A program made the position numbers and the translations under genes. From contig NZ_JAYJJW010000001.1 in NCBI RefSeq assembly GCF_035481675.1, forward strand, positions 1,922,001 through 1,986,000: 64,000 bases of DNA. Reading direction: 5' to 3'. The notes beneath the pieces are model-generated. The model saw nothing but the letters and a program-made list of their open reading frames with translations. It did no database searches and had not been told where the DNA came from. This DNA comes from Alteriqipengyuania_B sp035481675. GTDB lineage: Bacteria > Pseudomonadota > Alphaproteobacteria > Sphingomonadales > Sphingomonadaceae. Positions 26,510 to 34,718 of this stretch are shown one piece after another (the stretch's first letter is position 1; every line of letters starts with the position of its first letter).

Positions 26510-26845
26510 TCAGATACCGAAGCTGGAGCCGCAGCCGCAGCCGGCCGCCGCTTGCGGGTTCTCGACCCGGAACGCCGCGCCGCCGAGCGATTCGACGAAA
26601 TCGACCTGGCTCCCGGAAACGAGATCGAGGCTGACAGGGTCGACGACCAGTTTCACCCCGGCGGTTTCGCTGACAAGGTCGCCGTCTTCCTGTCCCTCGG
26701 CGAGGTCGAACTTGTACTGGAAGCCCGAACAGCCGCCGCCTTCGACCGAAAGACGAAGGATCGCGGGCTTGTTCTGCCGCTCGGCGATCCACGCCACGCG
26801 CTTGGCGGCGGAGTCCGTCAGGGTCGGGGCTTGGGTATCGGCCAT
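26510..26845 (-). CDS. erpA: A-type iron-sulfur carrier ErpA
   Basis: Delivers Fe-S clusters to apo-proteins. 111 residues with the three conserved Cys: EGGGCSGFQYKF (about residue 39) and AGCGCGSSFGI at the C-terminus. The short C-terminus and RLSVEGGGCSGFQY suit ErpA rather than IscA. It is separate from the suf cluster (52-59 kb), which has its own A-type carrier. It is followed by xth. Confidence 0.9.
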   Translation of the reverse strand: MADTQAPTLTDSAAKRVAWIAERQNKPAILRLSVEGGGCSGFQYKFDLAEGQEDGDLVSETAGVKLVVDPVSLDLVSGSQVDFVESLGGAAFRVENPQAAAGCGCGSSFGI

Positions 26846-26876
26846 GGGACCGATGTAGGGGGGGAAGGGCGCGCGC

Positions 26877-27305
26877 TCAAGCCGTGGCGATATATTCGCG
26901 CATCGCGTCGGCCTCGCCCGCGATCTCGTCCATGCGGTTCTTGACGAGGTCGCCGATCGACAGGAAGCCGATCATCTCCGTGCCCCGCATCACCGGCAAA
27001 TGGCGGATGCGGCGCCGCGTCATCAGGCCGAGGGCTTCGTTGATGCTTGCTTCGGGATCGACCGTGATGGGCGGCGACGTCATGCATTCGCCGACCGATT
27101 TCTGCAGGATCGCCTCGCCGTCGTTGGCGATGCCGTAGAGGATGTCGCGTTCGGACACGATGCCGACCACCTGCCCCGAATCGAACACGGGCATGGCCCC
27201 GATCCGCTTGTCGGCAAGGATCATTGCGGCTTCGGCCATGGTCTCCCCGGTCGAGCAACCGATGACTTCGCGCTCCATCTGGCCGAGCAATTGCGAAATC
27301 TTCAT
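26877..27305 (-). CDS. CBS domain-pair protein
   Basis: 142-residue cytosolic protein of two CBS motifs. The first spans about residues 8-62 (MAEAAMILADKRIGAMPVFDSGQVVGIVSERDIL in parts IGAMPVFDSGQVVGI and SERDIL). The second spans about 74-130 (TVDPEASINEALGLMTRRRIRHLPVM in parts MTRRRIRHLPVM and IGFLSIGDLV). CBS pairs bind adenine nucleotides. A perfect AGGAGG ribosome site precedes the ATG. The specific target is unknown; the stand-alone form is common in alphaproteobacteria. Confidence 0.88.
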   Translation of the reverse strand: MKISQLLGQMEREVIGCSTGETMAEAAMILADKRIGAMPVFDSGQVVGIVSERDILYGIANDGEAILQKSVGECMTSPPITVDPEASINEALGLMTRRRIRHLPVMRGTEMIGFLSIGDLVKNRMDEIAGEADAMREYIATA

Positions 27306-27430
27306 GGGCTGCCTCCTCACTTCCGGGTATCGGGAGCATGCCAGAAATTCGTGCGCGTTGCCAGATTGGCCGCGGCTTCGAGTAACGGCGGGGCTAGGAA
27401 ACCGTGCGCAGAACCGCCATCTGTGCAGCC

Positions 27431-27766
27431 ATGCCCGACAAGCCCCCCAGCCGACCGCAGCGCAAGTCGCCGCTCGAGAACCCCGAAAATGCCGCCTTCG
27501 CCTGGGCGCGGTTCCGCCGCCTGATGCGGCTGATGCTGGCAATCACCATAGGCGTCGTCATTATCGCACTCGTGCTGCTTTACCGCAGCAACGGGCTGGT
27601 TTCGGTGCATTTCTACATCGCGACCGCGCTCGGCATCGGCTTTGCCATGCTGGCGACATCGGCGCTGATGGGACTGGTGTTCCTTTCCAGCGGCACCGGT
27701 CACGACGAATCGGTCGAAGACCCGCTGGAAGACGAATTCGACGGCGACTGGGGCAAGAAGGACTGA
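27431..27766 (+). CDS. Small membrane protein, two helices, unknown function
   Basis: 111 residues from the ATG giving MPDKPPSRPQRKSP. A basic, Pro-rich N-terminus, then two membrane helices (about residues 38-57 LAITIGVVIIALVLLY and 70-92 ATALGIGFAMLATSALMGLVF) and an acidic cytoplasmic tail (EDPLEDEFDGDWGKKD). The N-terminal side is probably cytoplasmic by the positive-inside rule. It is divergent from the CBS gene and convergent with the ferredoxin gene. No family was recognised. Confidence 0.7.
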   Translation: MPDKPPSRPQRKSPLENPENAAFAWARFRRLMRLMLAITIGVVIIALVLLYRSNGLVSVHFYIATALGIGFAMLATSALMGLVFLSSGTGHDESVEDPLEDEFDGDWGKKD

Positions 27767-27770
27767 GCGC

Positions 27771-28169
27771 CTATTCCTTCACGGCCGGGCGGAGCCGGTA
27801 ATCCTCCACCGGCACGCCGCCGATGAAATGTTCCTGCAGGATCCGCTCGAGCGCGGTCTCGTCGCAGCTGTGGTACCAGATGCCGTCCGGCCAGACGACC
27901 GCGATGGGTCCCTGCTCGCACACCTGCAGGCAATCGGCCTTGGTTCGCTGGAAGCCGCCCGGCCCCTTGCCGAGCGCGGCATCGCGGCGCGGCCCGGCGA
28001 GGCCCAGCTGCTTCATCCGCTTCTTCAGGAACTTCCACGCCGCTTCGCCTTCCGCGCGCTTGCAGCATTTCTGCTTGTCGGAAATGGCGCAGATGAAGAT
28101 GTGACGCTCGATCTGGCCGCCACCGATCTTCGCCAGCGCCTTTTCCGCCTTGGCGATACCCTTGCTCAA
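27771..28169 (-). CDS. Thioredoxin-like [2Fe-2S] ferredoxin
   Basis: 132 residues. The C-x(11)-C...C-x3-C spacing typical of the thioredoxin-fold ferredoxins is present: HIFICAISDKQKCC near residues 23-36 and ADCLQVCEQGP near residues 79-89. The C-terminal VWPDGIWYHSCD has an extra Cys. It follows the S9 peptidase gene by 10 bases on the same strand. Electron partner unknown. Confidence 0.85.
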   Translation of the reverse strand: MSKGIAKAEKALAKIGGGQIERHIFICAISDKQKCCKRAEGEAAWKFLKKRMKQLGLAGPRRDAALGKGPGGFQRTKADCLQVCEQGPIAVVWPDGIWYHSCDETALERILQEHFIGGVPVEDYRLRPAVKE

Positions 28170-28179
28170 GACCGCTGGC

Positions 28180-30285
28180 TCACTGCGACAGGTGCTTGTC
28201 GAGCCAGTCGAAGACCGTGTTGTGCCACTGCAGCGAGTTCTTCGGCTTCAGCACCCAGTGGTTCTCATCCGGGAAGACCAGCAGCTGGCTGTCGATGCCG
28301 CGCTCCTGCAGCGCGGTGAAGCTGGCCAGGCCCTGCGTATAGGGCACGCGGAAATCCATCTCGCCGGTAATGACCAGCATCGGCGTCTGCCAATTGTCGA
28401 CATAGTTCACCGGGTTCCAGCGTTCGTAGAGCGCCTTCTGCTCCGAATAGCTGCCGCCGAAGTCCCATTTGGGAAACCACAGTTCTTCCGTGGTGTAATA
28501 GAAGCTGCGCATGTCGAACAGGCCGTCATGCTGGACCAGGCAGTCGAACCGGTCGGCCCAGTTCCCCGCAATCCAGTTCATCATGTAGCCGCCGTAGGAC
28601 GCGCCCATGGCGCAGGCGCGGCTGCCATCGAGCTGGCTGTCGCCCGCCAGCGCGGCGGCAAGGCCGAGCTGCAGGTCTTCCAGCGGCTTGCCGCCCCAGT
28701 CGCGGTTGATGCTGTCGGTAAAGGCCTGGCCGTACCCGGTGGAGCCGTGGAAATCGATCGAGACCACGGCATAGCCCTGGCTCGCCACCACGCGCGGGTT
28801 CCAGCGGCTGGACCAGCCGTCGTTGAAAGAGCCCTGCGGCCCGCCGTGCACGTAGAGCACGACCGGCAGCGGCCCTTCGACCCATGCCGGCTTGTGGATC
28901 ATGCCCCAGACGTTATCGCCGCCGGCGCCTGCGAAGTTGAAGCGGGTGGTTTCCACCTGCGCCAGCGCCTCGAAATCGGACGCGGTCACGTCGGTCAGGC
29001 GACGGGAGCCCTGCCAGCCGTCGGAAAGATAAATCTCGCTCGGCGCGGCGACCGAATTGCGGGTGAAGACGATGCGGTTGCCGGTCAGGATGGCGGCCAC
29101 GCCGATGCGCGCCTCGTTGCCTTCCACAAGGTCGAGCCGGGTGACTTCGCCGCTGCGCGGATCGATGCGGAAGGCCGGATCGTCCAGCACGTCGCCTGCC
29201 GTCGCCACGATCCAGCGCGAGTCGGGCGTCCAGTTGAGCGAGTGGAAGCTGCGGTCGAAATCCTGCGTGAGCGCGCGGGTCTCGCCCGTCGCCAGATCGT
29301 GCAGCTGCACCACCAGCCGGTCCGATTCGTAACCGGGCCGCGCCATCGCGAGATAGGCGAGGTAGCGCCCGTCGGGCGACGGCGCCGGCATCGTGTCGGT
29401 GGCATCGTTTGCGTCGGTCAGGTTGCGGACCGCGCCGGTGGCCAGGTCCGTGCGGTAGATATCGACGTTTGTGGAAGTGGGCTCCTCGCCGTCGGATACG
29501 CGGCCGGCGAAGAACACGCTGCCGCCGTCGGCAGCCCAGGCGATATCCTCGCCCCCGCCGAAAGGCATGGTCGGCGTGTTCGCCACGAGCGCGCCGTCGC
29601 CCGCCGGCCCGTCGAGCGGAGTACCCGCGCCGGTCACGACGTTGTCGATGGGGAAGGCAAAGGCGCGGTTGTAGATGCCGGATTGCTCCCAGCCGTCCCA
29701 GTGGCGGTAGAACCCGCCGTCGCCGTCATAGAGGCGGCCGGTCCCGGGGCCGGGCAGGCTGGTTGCCGGTGTGCTGCAGCCGAAAGTGGCGCATTCGCGC
29801 GAGAACGTGCCCATCAGCACGACCTTGCTGCCATCGCCCGACAGGTCGAAGCCCGCCACATTGCCATCGACGCGGGAGACCTGGTGGATGGCGGACACGC
29901 CTTCGCTGCCCAGCACCGCGTGGAACAGCTGGCTGCGCCCTTCCATGCGCGAGGAAAGGAAATAGACCGAGCCGTCAGGCGCGAATTCGAAGCTGGAGGC
30001 GTCGCCCGCGAAATTGAGTGTGATCGGCGCATCGGTGTCGCCGCCGGCGGGGACGTAATGAATAGCGGTGCTGCGGGCGAAGCTTTCCGGATCGGTGGCG
30101 GTGACGGTCCAGAGCATCGCCCCGTCGGCGGAGACGACCGGGGAGCCGAGCCGGGGCGCAGTAACGAGGTCCAGAGCCGTCATCGGGCGCGGATCGTCGT
30201 CATGGTCGTCGGCGAGAGCGGGGGAAGCGGCGAGGGCGGCGGTGAGGGCGAGCGCAACGGCGGCGCTGGACAGGAGCGTTTTCAT
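28180..30285 (-). CDS. S9 family prolyl oligopeptidase-like serine peptidase, secreted
   Basis: 701 residues with a signal peptide (cleavage near SPALADD). An N-terminal beta-propeller with TolB/DPP4-like repeats (about residues 40-440) is followed by an alpha/beta-hydrolase domain: GASYGGYMMNW with catalytic Ser, VITGEMDFRVPYTQG with Asp, and PDENHWVLKP with His. It probably hydrolyses short peptides in the periplasm; acylaminoacyl peptidase and dipeptidyl peptidase activities cannot be separated from sequence. Ferredoxin follows 10 bases later. Confidence 0.9.
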   Translation of the reverse strand: MKTLLSSAAVALALTAALAASPALADDHDDDPRPMTALDLVTAPRLGSPVVSADGAMLWTVTATDPESFARSTAIHYVPAGGDTDAPITLNFAGDASSFEFAPDGSVYFLSSRMEGRSQLFHAVLGSEGVSAIHQVSRVDGNVAGFDLSGDGSKVVLMGTFSRECATFGCSTPATSLPGPGTGRLYDGDGGFYRHWDGWEQSGIYNRAFAFPIDNVVTGAGTPLDGPAGDGALVANTPTMPFGGGEDIAWAADGGSVFFAGRVSDGEEPTSTNVDIYRTDLATGAVRNLTDANDATDTMPAPSPDGRYLAYLAMARPGYESDRLVVQLHDLATGETRALTQDFDRSFHSLNWTPDSRWIVATAGDVLDDPAFRIDPRSGEVTRLDLVEGNEARIGVAAILTGNRIVFTRNSVAAPSEIYLSDGWQGSRRLTDVTASDFEALAQVETTRFNFAGAGGDNVWGMIHKPAWVEGPLPVVLYVHGGPQGSFNDGWSSRWNPRVVASQGYAVVSIDFHGSTGYGQAFTDSINRDWGGKPLEDLQLGLAAALAGDSQLDGSRACAMGASYGGYMMNWIAGNWADRFDCLVQHDGLFDMRSFYYTTEELWFPKWDFGGSYSEQKALYERWNPVNYVDNWQTPMLVITGEMDFRVPYTQGLASFTALQERGIDSQLLVFPDENHWVLKPKNSLQWHNTVFDWLDKHLSQ

Positions 30286-30358
30286 GCGCGCCTGACTAGC
30301 ACCGCGGCGCGCGCTGGCAAATGAACAGATTGGGGGAGGGCGCCTTTGCGGGCGTGGT

Positions 30359-30817
30359 TCAGCCGCGCTTGCCCGCGATACGCGCGATTTCGGCCTGCAC
30401 CATCCGCTCCACCATCGGCGGCAGGTTCTGGTCGAGCCACTGGGCCAGCATCGGGCGCAGCATCTCGCGCACCAGCCCTTCCAGCGAGGTTTCGCCGGAG
30501 CGCACGATCTGCGGCTTCGCGCCCGGTTCGGCGAGCATGGAGAGCGCTGCGAAACTGTCGCGCATGCCGCGTTCGACTTGCTCGTCGATCAGGCCGCCTG
30601 CCGGGGGGATGTCGTCATCGTGAGACACCATCTCACCGGCATCGGAAAGGTCGAGAATATCTTCGGCCTCGTCCGCATCGACGGGTTCGGGCACGGCGTC
30701 CATCCGGTCGCCCAGCCGTTCCTTGCGCGCCTGCGCCGCGTCGCGGTTGTCGCGCGCGATCACCTGTTTGATGGAGGCGAGGATTTCCTCGACCGACGGT
30801 TCGCTTTCGTGCGGCAT
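30359..30817 (-). CDS. popZ: DUF2497/PopZ-like polar organising protein
   Basis: 152 residues from MPHESEPSVEEILASIKQVI. It has the PopZ-type N-terminal helix (EPSVEEILASIKQVIARD), an acidic Pro/Asp-rich middle (DADEAEDILDLSDAGE) and the conserved C-terminal oligomerisation segment (LVREMLRPMLAQWLDQNLPP and MVERMVQAEIARIA). In Caulobacter PopZ anchors ParB-parS at the pole. Here the pcm-tolC-popZ order is kept. The 500-base-scale neighbourhood of parABS in the same window is worth noting. Function is inferred by family. Confidence 0.82.
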   Translation of the reverse strand: MPHESEPSVEEILASIKQVIARDNRDAAQARKERLGDRMDAVPEPVDADEAEDILDLSDAGEMVSHDDDIPPAGGLIDEQVERGMRDSFAALSMLAEPGAKPQIVRSGETSLEGLVREMLRPMLAQWLDQNLPPMVERMVQAEIARIAGKRG

Positions 30818-30868
30818 GGCTTGTCCCCGGTTGGCCCCGACACTGCCCCGATGGCGGTTAACCATGAA

Positions 30869-32317
30869 TCAGGGCTGGTCGGAGATTTCGCCGTCCTGCG
30901 CTTCGGTGTCAACGGTCCTTGTGGCGCTGGCGACCGGATCGGGTTCGTTCGACCAGTCCCACACCTGCCCGCGAACCCGCTCGAGATTGAGCGCCGGATC
31001 GTAAAGCGGGCCGTATTCCTCCAGCCCCAAGTCGCGCGCCTCGGCGCGGCCCATCGCGGCCAGCAGCGAGAAGCCAGCGACATAGGCGTTGCGCCGCGCG
31101 GTCACCAGCTGGACGCGGCTGCGGAGCAATTCCTGTTCTGCGTTCAGAACGTCGAGCACCGTTCGGTTGCCGACGCTGTTTTCCGCGCGCACGCCTTCCA
31201 GGCTGAGCTCCGCCGCGTCGACCGCGACCTGCGTCGACGCGATGATCGCATTGGCCGCTTCCCAGCTGGCATAGGCGCCGCGAACCTGCGCGATGATGTC
31301 GCGCTCCACGGCGATGACTTGCTCCAGCGCGGCTTCGCGTCGGGCCTGCGACTGGCGGATGAAGGCGCCCGTGCGCCCCCCGGTGAAGATCGGGATGGAG
31401 GCGCGCACGCCCGCGGTCACGGCGGTCGAGCCGTCGGTCACGACCACGCCCACCGGCAGGCCGTCCGTGTCGACCGAGCCGAGCGTGTTGTCGTAGCCCG
31501 CGTTCACGAAGCCTTCGACCCGCGGCAGGCGGCCCGCACGCGCGATATCGACGTCCAGCCCGGCAGCCCGCGCGCGTTCCACGGCGGCGATCAGGTCCGG
31601 GTTGTTGTCGAGCGCGATGGCGACCGCTTCCTCGGGGGAGGCGGGCAGGCCGGGCAGGGGCGGCGGCGGCTGCAGGTCGTCGGGTTCGGAGCCGACAAGC
31701 TGGATATAGCGCTCGCGCGCGTTGATAAGGTTCGACTGGGCGGAACGCAGGTCGCTGCGCGAAAGGGCAAGGCGCGATTCGGACTGCGCCACGTCGGTCA
31801 GCGTCAGGTCGCCGATTTCGAACCGGTCGCCCGTGGCTTCGAAATTGACCTGCAGGACGTTCACGTTGGCCTGCGACAGACCGACGATCGCCTCGTTCTG
31901 GATTACGTCCATGTAGGCGCCGACAACCTGGGTGAAGAGGAAGCTTTCGGTGCCGCGCAGGTCCGCGCGCCCGGCCTCGACCCGCGTTTCGGCCGCCTGC
32001 ACCGACCGGCGGACCGCGCCGCCGGTATACAGCGGCACGCCGAGATCGATGCCGGCACCCGCGCTACGGGCGGCGTTGCCCTGGCCTTCGAGGAATTCGA
32101 AATAGCTCGCATTGCCGGAGACCGAAGGGAGCCCGTCGGCGCGCTCGATCGGCACGTTCTCGTCCAGCGCGCGCTGCTGGGCCCGCGCACTCTCCAGCGT
32201 GGGGTTGTTTCGGTAAGCCTCGGCCAGCGCTTCCTTCAGCGTGTCGGCAGAGGCCGGCACGGCAAGGACTGCAGCCAGCGCCGCGCCGCACAAAAGAGCG
32301 AAACCCCCCTTGGCCAT
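30869..32317 (-). CDS. tolC: TolC-family outer membrane channel protein
   Basis: 482 residues with a signal peptide (cleavage near AVPASADT). Tandem OEP repeats are visible (about residues 45-230 and 265-440: TLKEALAEAYRNNPTLESARAQQRA in part EALAEAYRNNPTLES, and AVAIALDNNPDL). It would form the outer membrane exit duct of type I secretion or efflux systems. It sits between pcm (its start overlaps nothing, 1 base apart) and popZ, the order seen in many alphaproteobacteria. No inner membrane partner is nearby. Confidence 0.9.
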   Translation of the reverse strand: MAKGGFALLCGAALAAVLAVPASADTLKEALAEAYRNNPTLESARAQQRALDENVPIERADGLPSVSGNASYFEFLEGQGNAARSAGAGIDLGVPLYTGGAVRRSVQAAETRVEAGRADLRGTESFLFTQVVGAYMDVIQNEAIVGLSQANVNVLQVNFEATGDRFEIGDLTLTDVAQSESRLALSRSDLRSAQSNLINARERYIQLVGSEPDDLQPPPPLPGLPASPEEAVAIALDNNPDLIAAVERARAAGLDVDIARAGRLPRVEGFVNAGYDNTLGSVDTDGLPVGVVVTDGSTAVTAGVRASIPIFTGGRTGAFIRQSQARREAALEQVIAVERDIIAQVRGAYASWEAANAIIASTQVAVDAAELSLEGVRAENSVGNRTVLDVLNAEQELLRSRVQLVTARRNAYVAGFSLLAAMGRAEARDLGLEEYGPLYDPALNLERVRGQVWDWSNEPDPVASATRTVDTEAQDGEISDQP

Positions 32318-32318
32318 G

Positions 32319-32915
32319 TCAGAACGTCCAGCTTTTCTCGGCCGCAAAGGCAGCGATCACCGGCATCCCGACATCGCCGATCGGGAGGAGGGCGACCGAC
32401 TTGCCGGCCAGCTTTCCGCGCGCCAGCCGGGTGACGCCCTTCTCGACGATCCCGGTCACGATGCGCCCATCCGGGCCGAGCCGTTTGGCGATGGCAGGCG
32501 GAAGCTGTTCGGCCGCGCCGTCCACCAGGACGAGGTCGAAATCGCCCTTCTTCTTCGAAGTCGCGGCCGATGCGGCCGCCTCGCTCGTCACCTCGCCGCC
32601 CATTTCGGCGACCAGCGCGGCAAGATAGCCGCTGCCGTTTTCGAGCACGAGCACCTTTTCACCCGCCTGCGGCATCGCCTCTTCCAGCATCTTGCCCTGC
32701 ACCACGGGGGCCGCCAGCGCGCCGCCATCGGCCAGCGGGATGGCGCGGTCGATATAGGCATGGCCGCGCTTCTCGGCAGGCAGGTAATCCTCGCGCGGGA
32801 CCGCTTCCATCGCGCGCACGACACGCGGGGTGGTGACCCCGCTGGTGCGCAGCTGGCTGTCGATCATGGCGCGGCGGGCAGTCCGTGTCCCGGCGTCTTC
32901 GGCGACGGTTGTCAT
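32319..32915 (-). CDS. pcm: Protein-L-isoaspartate O-methyltransferase-like, degenerate SAM site
   Basis: 198 residues from the ATG with AAGGA six bases upstream; an ATG two codons earlier is too close to that site. The N-terminus (MIDSQLRTSGVTTPRVVRAMEAVPREDYLP) matches the PIMT substrate domain, in parts MIDSQLRTSGV and VPREDYLPAE. However, motif I is ENGSGYLAAL rather than IGTGSGYQAA, and the following region is shortened (EAAASAATSKKKGDFD), so methyltransferase activity is doubtful. It heads the pcm-tolC-popZ run, 1 base before tolC. Confidence 0.75.
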   Translation of the reverse strand: MTTVAEDAGTRTARRAMIDSQLRTSGVTTPRVVRAMEAVPREDYLPAEKRGHAYIDRAIPLADGGALAAPVVQGKMLEEAMPQAGEKVLVLENGSGYLAALVAEMGGEVTSEAAASAATSKKKGDFDLVLVDGAAEQLPPAIAKRLGPDGRIVTGIVEKGVTRLARGKLAGKSVALLPIGDVGMPVIAAFAAEKSWTF

Positions 32916-32958
32916 TCGCATTCCTTTTCATGGCCGTCCATCGGACCATCGGCGCACT

Positions 32959-32976
32959 GTATTATCACCATAATAC
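32959..32976. promoter_or_regulatory. Operator-like palindrome between pcm and fumarase
   Basis: Perfect 7-bp inverted repeat GTATTAT-CACC-ATAATAC in the 176-base divergent spacer between pcm (start 32915) and fumarase (start 33092). It is AT-rich in a GC-rich genome and stands at the promoter position for the leftward pcm operon. The protein that binds it is unknown. Confidence 0.5.
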
Positions 32977-33091
32977 GCCTAGGCAATAGGTCTTGCAATA
33001 GAGACAAGGCCGGTTGCTTCCAAGCGCTTTGACCAGAGGGGTACACAAGGACTAGGGGAACCCTCTTTCTGCGCAAAGCCAAGGTGGACCG

Positions 33092-34639
33092 ATGAACGAC
33101 GCGACCGAATTCCCGGCAGGGATGGTGACCATCCGCGAGGACGACCTGATCGACAGCATCGCCGATGCGCTGCAGTTCATCAGCTACTACCACCCGATGG
33201 ACTACATCCGCGCGCTGGGCGAGGCGTACGAGGCGGAGCAGGGTCCAGCGGCCAAGGATGCGATCGCGCAGATCCTCACCAACAGCCGCATGTGTGCCGA
33301 AGGCCACCGGCCGATCTGCCAGGACACCGGCATCGTCAACGTGATGGTGAAGTGGGGGCAGGACTGCCGCCTCGACGCCTCCCGCAGCCTGCAGGAGGTA
33401 GCGGACGAAGGCGTGCGCCGGGCCTACAACCACCCGGACAACAAGCTGCGCGCCAGCATCCTCGCCGATCCGGCCTTCACCCGCCGCAACACGCGCGACA
33501 ACACCCCTTGCGTGCTGTCGGTCGAAATGGTGCCGGGCAACACCGTCAGCATCGATGTCGCCGCCAAGGGCGGGGGCAGCGAGAACAAGTCCAAGTTCAA
33601 GATGATGAACCCCAGCGACAATATCGTAGACTGGGTGGTCGAGCAGCTCCCCAGCATGGGCGCCGGCTGGTGCCCCCCGGGCATGCTCGGCATCGGCATC
33701 GGCGGCACCGCGGAACACTGCATGAAGCTCGCCAAGCAGAGCCTGATGGAGCCGATCGACATGGGGCAGCTGAAGGCGCGCGGGGCGAAAAGCGATATCG
33801 AGCAGCTGCGGATCGACATTTTCGATGCGGTTAACGCGCAAGGTATCGGGGCGCAGGGGCTGGGCGGGCTTTCGACCGTGCTCGACGTGAAAATCCTCGA
33901 CTGGCCGTGCCATGCCGCGGGCAAGCCGGTGGCGATGATCCCCAATTGCGCCGCCACTCGCCACGCGCATTTCACGCTCGACGGCAGCGGGCCGAGCTAT
34001 CTCGAAAAGCCCGATCTCGACGCTTGGCCCAAGGTGAACTGGCAGCCGGATGCCGCCGCCAGGCGGGTCGATCTCGATAACCTTACCCCGGCGGAAGTTG
34101 AAAGCTGGGAAAACGGCGACCGCCTGCTGCTGTCCGGCAAGATGCTGACCGGGCGCGATGCGGCGCACAAGCGCATCCAGGACATGATCGACAAGGGCGA
34201 GGAGCTGCCTGTCGATTTCCGGGGCCGCGCGATCTACTACGTCGGCCCGGTCGATCCGGTGATGGGCGAAGTCGTGGGCCCCGCCGGCCCGACCACGGCC
34301 ACCCGGATGGACAAGTTCACCGAAATGATGCTCGACCTCGGCCTGCTCGCCATGATCGGCAAGGCGGAGCGCGGGCACAACGCGGTCGAAGTAATCAGCC
34401 GTTTCAGGGTCGCGTACCTGATGGCGACCGGCGGCGCGGCCTATCTCGTCAGCCGGGCGATCAAGGAGGCGCGGGTGGTCGCTTTCGAGGAACTCGGCAT
34501 GGAAGCGATTTACGAATTCACGGTCGAGAACATGCCCGTGACGGTCGCCGTCGATAGCCGCGGCAACAATGTCCACACGCTTGCCCCGGCGCACTGGAAG
34601 GACCGGATTGCCAAGGAAAAGCTGCTCGAGAAGGGCTGA
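33092..34639 (+). CDS. fumA: Fumarate hydratase class I (4Fe-4S)
   Basis: Interconverts fumarate and malate in the citric acid cycle. 515 residues; the three cluster cysteines fit FumA spacing: Cys76 (RPICQDTG), Cys194 (GAGWCPPG) and Cys286 (MIPNCAATR). GIGIGGTAEH, GPAGPTTATRMD and the C-terminal beta domain with GGAAYLVSRAIKE are typical. The cluster is oxygen-labile, tying this gene to the Suf, ErpA and SufT functions in the window. The long spacer to pcm holds an operator-like palindrome. Confidence 0.95.
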   Translation: MNDATEFPAGMVTIREDDLIDSIADALQFISYYHPMDYIRALGEAYEAEQGPAAKDAIAQILTNSRMCAEGHRPICQDTGIVNVMVKWGQDCRLDASRSLQEVADEGVRRAYNHPDNKLRASILADPAFTRRNTRDNTPCVLSVEMVPGNTVSIDVAAKGGGSENKSKFKMMNPSDNIVDWVVEQLPSMGAGWCPPGMLGIGIGGTAEHCMKLAKQSLMEPIDMGQLKARGAKSDIEQLRIDIFDAVNAQGIGAQGLGGLSTVLDVKILDWPCHAAGKPVAMIPNCAATRHAHFTLDGSGPSYLEKPDLDAWPKVNWQPDAAARRVDLDNLTPAEVESWENGDRLLLSGKMLTGRDAAHKRIQDMIDKGEELPVDFRGRAIYYVGPVDPVMGEVVGPAGPTTATRMDKFTEMMLDLGLLAMIGKAERGHNAVEVISRFRVAYLMATGGAAYLVSRAIKEARVVAFEELGMEAIYEFTVENMPVTVAVDSRGNNVHTLAPAHWKDRIAKEKLLEKG

Positions 34640-34718
34640 GCCGGCTTTCGATCAACGCCTTTGCCCGCTCGACGGCGGGACTGGCGCGCTTTCCGCCGAT
34701 TTGGCACATGAGCGCGAG

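Noticed and set aside
28150..30324. Plus-strand open frame of 724 codons opposite the S9 peptidase
   Set aside because: Antisense shadow in a high-GC gene; no domain recognised.
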